A stretch of DNA of 64,000 nt. Origin: SR-FBR-E99 sp963732365 (GTDB lineage Bacteria > Bacteroidota > Bacteroidia > Bacteroidales > VadinHA17). Made by a program: the position numbers and the translations under genes. This document shows positions 34,408-43,117 of this stretch, in pieces. The stretch covers positions 1,426,001 to 1,490,000 of the forward strand of contig CAVSZC010000005.1 in NCBI GenBank assembly GCA_963732365.1, in the 5' to 3' direction. Numbering within the stretch: the stretch's first letter is position 1; each line of letters starts with the position of its first letter. Under the pieces are notes generated by a model. It saw nothing but the letters and a program-made list of their open reading frames with translations, was not told where the DNA came from and did not search any database.

Positions 34408-34589
34408 ATTGGGAGGATTTGGGATTTGCGATGTGCGATGTGCGATTTGAGAGGGGAGCGGAGAGTGTAGAGAGGTCTTCCGTCTTCGGTCTTCGGTCTC
34501 CCGTCTTCTGGGACAGACCCTCAAGCCTCCGCTACCTCCTTCGCCAGAGCTACGGAGGTCAAAGAAAGCTACGGCTTGCAAAGCAGACC
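34408..34589 (+). repeat. Composite repeat with second copy of 73-bp segment
   Basis: GATTTGCGATGTGCGATGTGCGATTTGAG (34423-34451), GTCTTCCGTCTTCGGTCTTCGGTCTCC (34477-34503), then the 73-bp segment at 34517-34589 that matches 23701-23773. It ends next to the stop of the helicase gene. Confidence 0.85.
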
Positions 34590-34590
34590 T

Positions 34591-35754
34591 TTATACCTGC
34601 CGGCCGCCCCTGTCATGATGCTTTTCGGCTATGAAAGCCGGAAGCGGGGCCTTGTAGACCTCGTAGCCGATTAGTTTCTCGATCCGCTGCATCCTTTGTA
34701 TATCCGTCCTGTTGACAAGTGTCAGCGCCACGCCGGTGGTCTCGGCGCGTGCCGTGCGTCCGACACGGTGCACATAGTCCTCTGCATCAGCCGGGGTGTC
34801 GAAATTGATCACGAGGTTAATATCCTTGATGTCTATCCCGCGGCTCAGCACGTCTGTCGCCACGAGCACCCTGGTGCGGCGTGACCTGAAGCGCAGCAGC
34901 ACCTCCTCACGTTCCTTCTGCTCGAGGTCGGATGAGATACCTTCAACCTGGTACAGTTTTGTACGCAGTCCGCGCACTATCTCGTTTACCTTCTTCTTTG
35001 TAGAACTGAAGATCAGTATGCTGTCATACTCAGGCTTGTCGGCGATGAGGCTGTTTATCAGCGGCAGCTTCTGGTCGTCGTTCACGAAGTATGCGGCCTG
35101 CAACACACCCTCGGCCGGCTTGGACATCTCCAGGGCTATCTCCACGGGTCTGTTCATGATATGCTTTGACAGCGACCGTATCTTGGGTGGCATGGTAGCG
35201 CTGAACATAAGTGTCTGACGCTTTTTGGGCAGGTAGGAGATGATGTGTACGATATCGTCATAGAATCCTATGTCGAGCATGCGGTCTGCCTCGTCGAGGA
35301 CAAGCACTTCTATCTTGTCGAACTTTACGTACCCCAGGTTAAGATGTGATATCAGTCTTCCCGGGGTTGCCACGATGATGTCGGCCCCCTTTGAGAGAGC
35401 AGCCTTCTCCTGGTCCCATCCGCTGCCGTCGCCGCCGCCGTAGACAGCCAGTGATGTGATGTTCAGCGTGTAAGCCAGTCCCTGTACGTGCTGGTCTATC
35501 TGTATGGCGAGCTCACGTGTGGGTACGAGGACAAGGGTGTGAGTATGGTCATGGCGCATCTCTGCAATATGATTCATGACAGGGAGCAGGTAGGCAGCCG
35601 TCTTGCCTGTCCCGGTTTGTGCGCAGGCGATAAGATCGTCCCCTTCGAGTATCACCGGGATAGCTTTTTCCTGTATCGGTGTGGCCTCGGTATAGCCCAT
35701 ATAATATATTGATTCCAGCAGTTCCGGATTCAGATCGAATTCTTCAAATGTCAT
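34591..35754 (-). CDS. DEAD-box RNA helicase, short form
   Basis: 387 residues: the two RecA-like domains with almost no extension. Q motif FDLNPELLESIYYMGYTEATPIQ, motif I AQTGTGKT, Ia PTRELAIQI, II DEAD (VLVLDEADRMLDIGF), III SAT, V VATDVLSRGIDI, VI HRVGRTARA. It belongs to the RhlE-like group involved in ribosome assembly or mRNA turnover. The C-terminal basic tail common in Bacteroidota RhlE proteins is missing; the frame ends just where the repeat tract begins, so a tail may have been lost. Confidence 0.92.
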   Translation of the reverse strand: MTFEEFDLNPELLESIYYMGYTEATPIQEKAIPVILEGDDLIACAQTGTGKTAAYLLPVMNHIAEMRHDHTHTLVLVPTRELAIQIDQHVQGLAYTLNITSLAVYGGGDGSGWDQEKAALSKGADIIVATPGRLISHLNLGYVKFDKIEVLVLDEADRMLDIGFYDDIVHIISYLPKKRQTLMFSATMPPKIRSLSKHIMNRPVEIALEMSKPAEGVLQAAYFVNDDQKLPLINSLIADKPEYDSILIFSSTKKKVNEIVRGLRTKLYQVEGISSDLEQKEREEVLLRFRSRRTRVLVATDVLSRGIDIKDINLVINFDTPADAEDYVHRVGRTARAETTGVALTLVNRTDIQRMQRIEKLIGYEVYKAPLPAFIAEKHHDRGGRQV

Positions 35755-35814
35755 TTATATACAATGAGTTTTGCAATAGAGGTGAAACGCGGCAAAGGTA
35801 AGAAAAAAGGTGTA

Positions 35815-35915
35815 AGGAGCAATGGGTCCTCCTTCGCTGAAGCTTCGGAGGACGAAGCAAGGGACCCTCCTTCGCTAAAGCTATGGAGGACGAAGCTACG
35901 GGGCGAGACCCGGGG
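35815..35915 (+). repeat. CTCCTTCGCTAAAGCT(A/T)CGGAGGACGAAG repeats
   Basis: Two imperfect copies of a stem-forming word, TCCTCCTTCGCTGAAGCTTCGGAGGACGAAGC and CCTCCTTCGCTAAAGCTATGGAGGACGAAGC. They are related to the core of the 73-bp segments at 23701 and 34517. They lie between divergent genes. Confidence 0.75.
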
Positions 35916-35928
35916 AGGGTATTGATAA

Positions 35929-35961
35929 TTTGCCTCAAATATGTAACTTGCCGTATCTTTT
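35929..35961 (+). promoter_or_regulatory. Bacteroidota-type promoter for the plug protein gene
   Basis: TTTG at 35929-35932, 21-bp spacer, TATCTTTT at 35954-35961 (consensus TAnnTTTG, last base differs). It ends 13 bp before the chosen ATG at 35975, which is why the upstream in-frame start at 35930 is rejected. Confidence 0.6.
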
Positions 35962-35974
35962 TAAAGCGAGAGTC

Positions 35975-36679
35975 ATGAAAGGAAGAGTTTTAGCGTTAAT
36001 GGCAGCTGTGCTGCTGGCAGTGGGCATTGCAAAGGCGCAGGAGGAAGTCAAGTGGACCACCGTTACCGGGACGGTGACTGACACAAAGGATGAACCGGTC
36101 AAGGGGGCAATGGTGCTTGTCGACAGGCATAACACAGGCTTCGTCACGGACCGCAAGGGTACTTTCAGGATCAGTGTCGCTCCGGAGGTTAGGATGGTTG
36201 GTGTTTACAGCGATAAGCTTGGCTCTGCCGAGACGTTTGTAACAGGAGAGGAGACAGTGAGCCTGGTGCTTGACGGCACCTTCAGGATAGAAGGATATGT
36301 GCCGGGAGTGACAGACAAGGAGGAGACGGTGATGGTAGGATACAGGGAGGTGAAGAAGAGCGAGCTCAGCAAGAATCCGGGCTACATTGACGGAACGGAG
36401 GACAAGTATGCCTCATACCCTAATATCTATGAGATGATCAGGGGAGAGGTACCGGGTGTGCAGGTCAATGGCACCTCAATCATCATCAGGGGTCACTCGT
36501 CGATAAACAGCAGCAGCGAACCGTTATATGTGGTTGACGGAATTGTTGTCCCGACCATCGGCAACATAAGTCCGCGCGAGGTGCAGTCTATCACAGTGCT
36601 CAAGGGAGGAGATGCGGCCATCTACGGTGTGCGTGCTGCGAACGGAGTGATTGTGGTTACGTTGAAGGGGTCGAGGTAG
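35975..36679 (+). CDS. Secreted carboxypeptidase-like plus TonB plug domain protein without barrel
   Basis: 234 residues from the ATG at 35975. Signal peptide (VLALMAAVLLAVGIAKAQ), a carboxypeptidase-regulatory-like domain (VTGTVTDTKDEPVKGAMVLV, about 30-110), then a SusC/TonB-dependent receptor plug (YEMIRGEVPGVQVNGTSIII, EPLYVVDGIVVP, SITVLKGGDAAIYGVRAANG). It ends after GVIVVTLKGSR, precisely where the barrel of a full receptor would start. The frame terminates with a normal stop before a repeat and terminator, so it seems a stable stand-alone form, not a decayed receptor. It would be periplasmic; role unknown. Confidence 0.8.
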   Translation: MKGRVLALMAAVLLAVGIAKAQEEVKWTTVTGTVTDTKDEPVKGAMVLVDRHNTGFVTDRKGTFRISVAPEVRMVGVYSDKLGSAETFVTGEETVSLVLDGTFRIEGYVPGVTDKEETVMVGYREVKKSELSKNPGYIDGTEDKYASYPNIYEMIRGEVPGVQVNGTSIIIRGHSSINSSSEPLYVVDGIVVPTIGNISPREVQSITVLKGGDAAIYGVRAANGVIVVTLKGSR

Positions 36680-36724
36680 GCAGCAGTAATTTGCGATTGT
36701 CGATTTGCGATTGTCGAATTGAGG
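36680..36724 (+). repeat. GATTTGC/GATTGTC repeat
   Basis: GCAGCAGTAATTTGCGATTGTCGATTTGCGATTGTCGAATT between convergent genes, directly before the terminator. Confidence 0.75.
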
Positions 36725-36749
36725 GACAAGGAGAGGTATATAAAAGAAG

Positions 36750-36772
36750 ACGACGCCCAGATTGGGCGTCGT
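36750..36772. terminator. Bidirectional terminator between convergent genes
   Basis: ACGACGCCCA-GAT-TGGGCGTCGT, perfect 10-bp arms with a 3-nt loop, preceded by an A-rich stretch and followed by TTCTTGTTTT, so it can serve both the plug gene and the secreted Tyr/Trp-rich gene. Confidence 0.85.
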
Positions 36773-36794
36773 TTCTTGTTTTGATGTTCAGACC

Positions 36795-38183
36795 TTACCT
36801 TCTGGAGGTCGTGGCTGACTTGTTCTCTTTATCCTTGTCATTACTGCTTCTCTGTCCGTTGCCTGTGCTCTTCTGAGGAGCGCTGCTGCTCTTCTGCGTT
36901 GCAGTGGTGCTTCTCACCTCGCTGCTTCTGCGCTGTCCCTGCGAGCTGGCTACCGGGGCAGAGGGTTTTGACTGTCTGGCAGGCTCTGCCCTCTGAGCAG
37001 GTGCCGGCTTCGATTCGCTTCTCGTTGCTGCCTGAGACTGTGCAGGTCTGTCTGCAGATCTGGTCGACGAGTTTGCCTGTGCGTTTCTGGTGTCAGGCTT
37101 GTTTGAGGATTGTGCCTGTGCAGGTCTGCTCTCAGGTTTGCCGGTGCTTCTCTGTGCTGTCGATGCAGCAGGCTCCCTTCTTACCGTTGAGGCGCTCTGT
37201 TCTGAAGGTCTCCCGGTGCTGCCCTTGGAGGCTGCCGGTGCTGTCCTGCGTACTTCAGCGCTGCCCTGGCCGGTGACCCTGGTGTCGCCTGACCTGCTGT
37301 TGACAGTGGCCGTGGTGCGGCGTTCGCTGCCTGCGCTGGAATGAGTCCTGGCGTAGAGCGCTTCACCTCCGCTCCTCTGGTCGGGACGTGAGTAGGTGTT
37401 CTTGTAGTGACCTGCCTTTACCCCTTTGCTGACGTATGGTGAGTAAGTTCTTACGTGGCTGTAGTAGTAGTCGTTGTACCTGTTGTACCGGTAGTAGTCA
37501 CAGTGGCGGTAGTAGGTGTAATAGTGAGGATTCCAGTGTGAGTGATACCCGTAGTAGAAGTGCCAGTAGTAGGGGTTCCACGGGTTCCAGTAGACCGGGT
37601 AGTAACCCCAGTACCATGACGATTGCCATACTATATATGAGGGCTGGTAGATGAACCTTATCACAGGCCAGTATGCTACCTCGTAGTAGGTGGTGGTGAC
37701 AACGGTCACATTGTTCTTTTTGTACGAGTTGCCCCTGTAACCCGGGTTGGGTGTCTCTGCATAAATCGGTTCGATGATATAGTTCTTTCCGTAGAGGGCC
37801 TCATCGCCAATGAGCTGTATCTGCACATCACCGTTGCGGAAGCGCTCGACAGTGAAGACTGCGACGTCCTGGTTCTCGAATCGGTTCAGTGCCACGCGAA
37901 GGACTATGTTGTGAACATTGCCGTCGACAAAGTCATTGACTGTGATGTAGTCAACGAAGTTATCGCCGTTGAGGTCGAGGTTATTGATTCTGGAGTTTTC
38001 TTCGTTCAGCTTCCTCTCAAACTCTTCAAGTGTCTGTGACTCCTGAAACAGGTTCATGACTGCATAGAGGTTGAGGTTGTCACCCGGGAGACCCAGGTAA
38101 GCTTCCTGGTTGTTCTGTGCCCTGACTATCGTCGTGGTGGCTGCCAGAACTGCGAGGAGCGATGTGATTAAGAACTTTTTCAT
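36795..38183 (-). CDS. Secreted Tyr/Trp/Asn-rich protein with Ser/Arg/Gln-rich tail
   Basis: 462 residues from the ATG at 38183 (MKKFLITSLLAVLAATTTIV), the start of a signal peptide. Residues about 25-145 form a compact acidic domain (NLYAVMNLFQESQTLEEFER, LNGDNFVDYITVNDF). About 170-250 is extreme in Tyr, Trp, His and Asn (VYWNPWNPYYWHFYYGYH). The last 180 residues are low complexity, Ser/Arg/Thr/Gln/Ala, many in the order QSSNKPD, RPAQAQ. The C-terminal half is disordered and basic. The middle recalls adhesive or matrix proteins; no activity is assigned. A shared terminator follows. Confidence 0.75.
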   Translation of the reverse strand: MKKFLITSLLAVLAATTTIVRAQNNQEAYLGLPGDNLNLYAVMNLFQESQTLEEFERKLNEENSRINNLDLNGDNFVDYITVNDFVDGNVHNIVLRVALNRFENQDVAVFTVERFRNGDVQIQLIGDEALYGKNYIIEPIYAETPNPGYRGNSYKKNNVTVVTTTYYEVAYWPVIRFIYQPSYIVWQSSWYWGYYPVYWNPWNPYYWHFYYGYHSHWNPHYYTYYRHCDYYRYNRYNDYYYSHVRTYSPYVSKGVKAGHYKNTYSRPDQRSGGEALYARTHSSAGSERRTTATVNSRSGDTRVTGQGSAEVRRTAPAASKGSTGRPSEQSASTVRREPAASTAQRSTGKPESRPAQAQSSNKPDTRNAQANSSTRSADRPAQSQAATRSESKPAPAQRAEPARQSKPSAPVASSQGQRRSSEVRSTTATQKSSSAPQKSTGNGQRSSNDKDKENKSATTSRR

Positions 38184-38273
38184 GACCTTTAAGTTTATGA
38201 AGAACCATTTCTTCACATAGAGTAAATCAAAACGCATGCCAGAGTTGATGCGGCGTGGCTAATGAATTGATAT

Positions 38274-38395
38274 AGAAGAATTTGCGATTTGCGAGTTGGC
38301 ATGAAGAAGGCAATAGTGTTAACTGAGAGGACCTTCAGACAGCGGAGCCACCCTTCGCGGCCCTTCGACAGGCTCAGGGACCCGCTATGGGTGGC
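38274..38395 (+). repeat. GATTTGC, GGCAATAGTGTTAAC and reverse TCCCTGAGCCTGTCGAAGGG repeats
   Basis: GAATTTGCGATTTGCGAG, GAAGGCAATAGTGTTAACTGAG, GGACCTTCAGACAG, then CCCTTCGACAGGCTCAGGGACCC (38361-38383), the reverse complement of the word at 24522. No gene in this gap. Confidence 0.8.
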
Positions 38396-38416
38396 GATGC
38401 GTCAGGACCAGAAGAC

Positions 38417-40642
38417 CTATTTCCCAAAAATCCTGCGGAAGAAAGGCTTTTTCAGGGTGTCAGGTTTCTGCTCAGTTGTATTCATTGACTCTGCCTTACG
38501 GAAGAGGTCAAAGATTCTCTGCAGCAGCGATTTGTCCCTGAAGTCGGGGCAGTCGAGAGCCCCGGCGAGCTCAGGAGGAAGAGGGGGGAAGGGTGCAAGA
38601 TACTTTCTGCCCAGGGCTGTATCAGCCTGAATCTGACGGAGGGTCAGAGCGACGAGCGGCAGTGCCAGGGCAGAGCCTGATCCGTATGAGCCATTGTTGA
38701 AGTGCACGGACTGTACAGATGCTCCTACGCGTGCCACCACTGTAAGGCGGGGGTTGTAGGCAGCAAACCAGGCATCGGTATAGTTCTGTGAGGTGCCTGT
38801 CTTTGCCGCCAGGGGAGAGCTGACGCCGTAAATGCTTTTCACTGATGCTCCTGTCCCTTCACCGGCAGCTTTCTGCAGGATGGCGTTTATGAGAAGCGCA
38901 GAACGCTCTGTCAGTATCCTCCCGCTCCCTGAGGTAAGACTGTCCTGATATATCACCGTGCCATCGGGAGCGGTTATCGAGGCAACCATCCGGGGGGTGA
39001 TCCTGTATCCTCCGTTTGCGAAGGCAGAGTATGCCACTGCTGCCTCCCTGATGCTTGCCTCTGCTGTGCCGAGGGCGAGGGAAGGATTGTTCTCAAGGGG
39101 AAAGGCAAAACCCATCCTGGTCCACAGGGAGTCTATCAGGTCAAAGTCAAGTGAGAGCCACAGGCTGACGGTCGGGAGGTTCAGTGAATGGGCCAGGGCT
39201 GCTGCCATCGAGTATCGCCCACCGAAAGAATGGTCATAGTTTTCAGGGCTCCAGCCATCATATTCTGAAAGTGTAATGGAATCATTATCAAGATAGTCGC
39301 AGGGTTGGTATCCTTCCTCGAAGGCAACGGCATAGATGACAGGCTTGAAGAGCGATGCCATCTGTCTTCTGGCCAGTATCTGATCATATGGTTGTGTCGT
39401 GTGGTCTATTCCTCCGATCCAGGCCCTGACGGCACCTGTCTGCGGCTCCAGGGCGATGAGCCCTGCCTGCAGAAGCATCAGGGCATTCTTCAGGCTGTCG
39501 CTTACTGTAACTGTGTCGGTGACATATCCGTTCCAAGTGAAGAGCTGTTGTCTGACTCTTTCTCCGGCGCGTTTTTCAAGATTCATCCGCTGCATCTCTG
39601 CTGCCGTGACCTGGTTAATGGTCTTTGTCCCGGAGGGAGTCCTGTACTGCTCCTCAAGCTTCTGCTGCATTCTCTTCAGGTGCTCGCGGAAGGCGCCTAG
39701 CGCCGCTTTCTGAAGGGCAAGGTCAAGTGTGGTGTTGATGATGAGTCCGTCTGTCTCCGGCTCCCACCGCTTTTCCCCATGGTCACCGGTAGCTGAAAGG
39801 ATAGTCTCTGTCTCTCTTCTTACAGCGGCGAGGAAGTAGTCAGCAGGGCCGCCACCGTCAAAGCCGCCGTCATCAAGCAAGAGGGGGAGGCTGCACAGTG
39901 AGTCTGCCTCCTCCCGGGCCAGGTGTCCGTATCGCTCCATCTGCCTGAGGACGATGTTACGCCTGTTCAGTGCGTTTGCCGGGTTGATGCGCGGATTGTA
40001 AAAGGTGTTTGCCTTCAGCATGCCAACGAGGAGGGCAGACTCCTCCACACTTAACAGGTTTGTTGTTTTGTTGAAAAAGCTCCGAGCCGCTGTTTCGATT
40101 CCATAAATATTTTCACCGAATGGGACGGTATTGAGATAGAGTTCAAGTATCTCCTGCTTGTCAAATGTTGCTTCCAGCCGGTAGGCCAGGATAGCTTCCC
40201 TCGATTTGTTTACAGGAATTGTCAGGGGTCCGTAGTCTTTCCTGCCGTACATATTTTTAGCGAGCTGCTGTGTGATGGTGCTTCCTCCGCCGGAGCGTCG
40301 GTTGTTAAGGAGGATCGACTTGACCAGCACTCTGAAGAGGCTTCGGGTATCAACGCCCCGATGTTCAAAGAAGCGGGCATCCTCGGTAGCGGTCAGTGCG
40401 TTTATGAGGTGAGCAGGTACCTGGCCGATGGTTGTGTTTGTCCTTTCCTGGAGGAAATATTTTCCAATCAGTTCTCCTTCCGAGGAGAGGACGAGGGATG
40501 CCTCAGCGTTTCTGAATGCCCTCAGATCGTCTTTTGTCTGCAGGTGACCGAAGAGACCGAGGAAGAGGGCGATGGTATATAACACCGGCAGCAGGGCAGC
40601 TGCCAGTGCGACCTTGACGATTATGTTGATGGTCTTCTTCAT
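38417..40642 (-). CDS. Class A penicillin-binding protein (PBP1A-like)
   Basis: 741 residues, one N-terminal membrane anchor (VALAAALLPVLYTIALFLGL). Glycosyltransferase domain: TEDARFFEHRGVD and GGSTITQQLAKNMYGRKDYG, with LELYLNTVPFGENIYGIETA. Transpeptidase domain: SxxK as SLFKP, SxN as SLN in ALAHSLNLPT, and KTGTS. Both catalytic activities look intact: it polymerises and crosslinks peptidoglycan at the outer face of the inner membrane. It lies 54 bp downstream of pxpC on the same strand, with no strong terminator between, so read-through is possible although the functions differ. Confidence 0.93.
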   Translation of the reverse strand: MKKTINIIVKVALAAALLPVLYTIALFLGLFGHLQTKDDLRAFRNAEASLVLSSEGELIGKYFLQERTNTTIGQVPAHLINALTATEDARFFEHRGVDTRSLFRVLVKSILLNNRRSGGGSTITQQLAKNMYGRKDYGPLTIPVNKSREAILAYRLEATFDKQEILELYLNTVPFGENIYGIETAARSFFNKTTNLLSVEESALLVGMLKANTFYNPRINPANALNRRNIVLRQMERYGHLAREEADSLCSLPLLLDDGGFDGGGPADYFLAAVRRETETILSATGDHGEKRWEPETDGLIINTTLDLALQKAALGAFREHLKRMQQKLEEQYRTPSGTKTINQVTAAEMQRMNLEKRAGERVRQQLFTWNGYVTDTVTVSDSLKNALMLLQAGLIALEPQTGAVRAWIGGIDHTTQPYDQILARRQMASLFKPVIYAVAFEEGYQPCDYLDNDSITLSEYDGWSPENYDHSFGGRYSMAAALAHSLNLPTVSLWLSLDFDLIDSLWTRMGFAFPLENNPSLALGTAEASIREAAVAYSAFANGGYRITPRMVASITAPDGTVIYQDSLTSGSGRILTERSALLINAILQKAAGEGTGASVKSIYGVSSPLAAKTGTSQNYTDAWFAAYNPRLTVVARVGASVQSVHFNNGSYGSGSALALPLVALTLRQIQADTALGRKYLAPFPPLPPELAGALDCPDFRDKSLLQRIFDLFRKAESMNTTEQKPDTLKKPFFRRIFGK

Positions 40643-40696
40643 CAGGAAGTTGCAGAGGTGCCTTTATAACGGGCCTCTGTTATTAAAAGTATAATA

Positions 40697-41626
40697 CTAC
40701 ACTCCTAACGGTGCATAGCGGAGGCGAAGGAGCTCCCGGGCATGGTCGAGTGTCACCTCGCGGAAGCGCATGGTGTCACCGGGTTTCATCTGTGCCACGA
40801 GGGTGAGGTCAGCGGTGATGACGTTAGCTATGCGGGCATAGCCTCCTGTTGTCTGCCTGTCGGCCATGAGTACTATCGGTTTGCCGTCGCCCGGTACCTG
40901 TACCGTCCCGGCAGAGAGGCCTGCCGAGATGATATCTGCGCCGCCGGGTTTATGTACTATCTGTTCACCGTCAAGCCTGTAACCCATACGGTCACTCCTG
41001 TCTGTCACCGAGTATTCTGTCGTCAGAAAGCTTCGCAGCCCCTCCAGCTCAAACCTGTCGGCTTCCGGTCCGGATATGATATGAATTGTCTGTGACGACT
41101 TATACAGAGGGATGGCAGCCTGAGGTAACTCTTTAATTCTTACCTTACCCTGAGCCTTGCCCAGTTGGATGATATCTCCGTTTCTCAGGGCCCTTCCTTC
41201 AAAGCCGCCCACCGCAGCCCTGAGGTATGTTGAGCGGCTTCCCATCACCACAGGCACGTCGATGCCTCCGGCGAAGGCTATGTATGATCTGCAGCCTGAC
41301 ACCAGTCCGGTGAATGACAGCATGTCGCCTTTCTTCACCGTGAGGGTGGTGTTCAGTGATGCACTACTGCCGTTGATGCACAGACCCATGTCAGCACCGG
41401 TGACGGCCACGGTTGTGTCGTCTGTGAACTCTATCTCCGGACCCGCGATCGTCGCCTCGAGGCATGCGGCGCCGGGATCGTTTCCGGCGAGCATATTGGC
41501 GAGTCGCAGCGAGAAGGAGTCCATAGCCCCGGCCAAGGGCATACCATAACGCTGATAGCCGTACCTTCCGGCATCCTGCACCGTGGTGAACAATCCTGCT
41601 GAGTGAACGACTACCGATGGCATCAT
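40697..41626 (-). CDS. pxpC: 5-oxoprolinase subunit PxpC (KipA-like)
   Basis: 309 residues, biotin-dependent carboxyltransferase-like fold. Typical blocks: AGLFTTVQDAGRYGYQRYGM, GAMDSFSLRLANMLAGND and RSDRMGYRLDGEQIVHKPGG; the C-terminal QTTGGYARIANVI completes the family pattern. PxpA, PxpB and PxpC together use ATP to open 5-oxoproline to glutamate. Its start overlaps pxpB by four bases (ATGA), so it is translationally coupled. Cytoplasmic. Confidence 0.93.
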   Translation of the reverse strand: MMPSVVVHSAGLFTTVQDAGRYGYQRYGMPLAGAMDSFSLRLANMLAGNDPGAACLEATIAGPEIEFTDDTTVAVTGADMGLCINGSSASLNTTLTVKKGDMLSFTGLVSGCRSYIAFAGGIDVPVVMGSRSTYLRAAVGGFEGRALRNGDIIQLGKAQGKVRIKELPQAAIPLYKSSQTIHIISGPEADRFELEGLRSFLTTEYSVTDRSDRMGYRLDGEQIVHKPGGADIISAGLSAGTVQVPGDGKPIVLMADRQTTGGYARIANVITADLTLVAQMKPGDTMRFREVTLDHARELLRLRYAPLGV

Positions 41627-42345
41627 CTGGTGATTTTTGTTCGTCTGACAGTGTACCTGTCGCTGCCGACCTCAGTGATGATGCTTTTATACTCCTCTTC
41701 CGTCACGGGGAAGAATTTAACATAGTCACCTGCACTGAACAGGAACGGGGATTTCTTCTGCGGATCAAAGAGTCTCAGCGGTGTTCTTCCTATCAGCTGC
41801 CATCCGCCGGGACTCTCTATCGGGTAGATGCCTGTCTGGTGACCGGCGATGCCCACTGCTCCGGCCGGTATCTTCATACGCGGTGTCTCTCTCCGCGGTG
41901 TGGCGATGCGGGGGTCCATCCCCCCGAGATAGCAGAAGCCAGGGGTGAATCCAAGCATGTAGACCAGGCAGGCGGCAGAGCAATGGATATTGACAACTTC
42001 TTCAGGAGACACCGAATTGATGTCTGCAACGTATTGCAGATCAGGGCCATATTCGCCTCCATAGATCACGGGGACGTGTACTGCAGATGTCTCAGGCAGT
42101 TCCACCATTTCAATACCTGCTTCGCACGCCCGGAGATCACCGATTATCTGTTTGTACCCCGCCACTGTCGGGTCATAGCATACCATTATCTCGTTGTATG
42201 ATGGGATAATGCCGGTGACACCGGCGATCTCCGCCTCATCGAGCTTTTTCACCAGCCTGCGGACGATTATGTGTATCTCTTCGGAGATGACATCACCTGC
42301 TTTGATAATGAAGGCCGAGTCGCCGGAGGGAATGTACCTGATCAT
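41623..42345 (-). CDS. pxpB: 5-oxoprolinase subunit PxpB (KipI-like)
   Basis: 240 residues. Family blocks: PSGDSAFIIKAGDVISEEIH at the N terminus, IPSYNEIMVCYDP, CSAACLVYMLGFTPGFCYLGGM and PRRETPRMKIPAGAVGIAGH, followed by YPIESPGGWQLIGRTPLRLF. The subunit partners PxpC in the ATP-dependent 5-oxoprolinase. The Bacillus relative KipI also inhibits the sporulation kinase KinA, which has no counterpart here. It starts 4 bp after the end of pxpA and overlaps pxpC. Confidence 0.93.
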   Translation of the reverse strand: MIRYIPSGDSAFIIKAGDVISEEIHIIVRRLVKKLDEAEIAGVTGIIPSYNEIMVCYDPTVAGYKQIIGDLRACEAGIEMVELPETSAVHVPVIYGGEYGPDLQYVADINSVSPEEVVNIHCSAACLVYMLGFTPGFCYLGGMDPRIATPRRETPRMKIPAGAVGIAGHQTGIYPIESPGGWQLIGRTPLRLFDPQKKSPFLFSAGDYVKFFPVTEEEYKSIITEVGSDRYTVRRTKITR

Positions 42346-42349
42346 CTGA

Positions 42350-43111
42350 TTATCTTTTCAGGGGGGGACTAAGTTCTATTCCCTCCGCCCTGAGGGCTGA
42401 GGTAAGTCTCCTCACGAATTCCGGAGCCGATTCATTATCGCCGTGTATGCATACGGTGTCAGCCTCGACATGTATTATCTTTCCTGAAACTGTCACCACT
42501 GTTTTTTCGGTAATCATCCTTATCACTCTTTGAATCATGAGTGTGGTATCATGAATCACAGCGCCTGGCAGGTCTCTTGAGACAAGGGTACCGTCGTCAT
42601 TGTATTGTCTGTCGGCAAAGACCTCAGAAGCGCAGGCTATTCCTGTCTCCCTGGCAGCCCTTATGATCTGTGATCCCGAGAGTCCGACGAGCACCAGTGA
42701 GCTGTCGAGCTCCTTCACTGCCCGGGCTATTATCAAAGACAGTTCAAAGTCAGTTGCTGCGGAGTTATAGAGTGCTCCGTGAGGCTTCACATGTAACATA
42801 CGTGTCCCTGCAGCCTCTGCCATCCCTTTGAGGGCAGCTGCCTGGTACAGAATCATAGACCGGAGTTCATCGCTCTTCATCGCCATCTTCCTCCGTCCGA
42901 ATCCTTCACGGTCAGGGTATCCGGGGTGGGCCCCGACGGCTACATTATGGGTTATGGCTGACCTTATTGTCTTCTCCATGGTCACCGGGTCGCCGGCATG
43001 GAATCCGCATGCGATGTTAGCCGAGGTGATGAATGGCATCACTGCCTCGTCGCTTCCGCTTATAGTGGAGCCCTCACCAAGGTCACAGTTTATGTCAATA
43101 CATAATGCCAT
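42350..43111 (-). CDS. pxpA: 5-oxoprolinase subunit PxpA (LamB/YcsF family)
   Basis: 253 residues. All family blocks are present: DINCDLGEGSTISG, SANIACGFHAGDPVTM, GAHPGYPDREGFGRR, HVKPHGALYNSAA, and the closing EADTVCIHGDNESA. It is the subunit that performs ring opening. It lies 6 bp after the stop of the upstream Nramp-like gene. The order transporter, pxpA, pxpB, pxpC is reminiscent of ycsG-ycsF-kipI-kipA in Bacillus subtilis. Confidence 0.94.
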   Translation of the reverse strand: MALCIDINCDLGEGSTISGSDEAVMPFITSANIACGFHAGDPVTMEKTIRSAITHNVAVGAHPGYPDREGFGRRKMAMKSDELRSMILYQAAALKGMAEAAGTRMLHVKPHGALYNSAATDFELSLIIARAVKELDSSLVLVGLSGSQIIRAARETGIACASEVFADRQYNDDGTLVSRDLPGAVIHDTTLMIQRVIRMITEKTVVTVSGKIIHVEADTVCIHGDNESAPEFVRRLTSALRAEGIELSPPLKR

Positions 43112-43117
43112 AATGCA

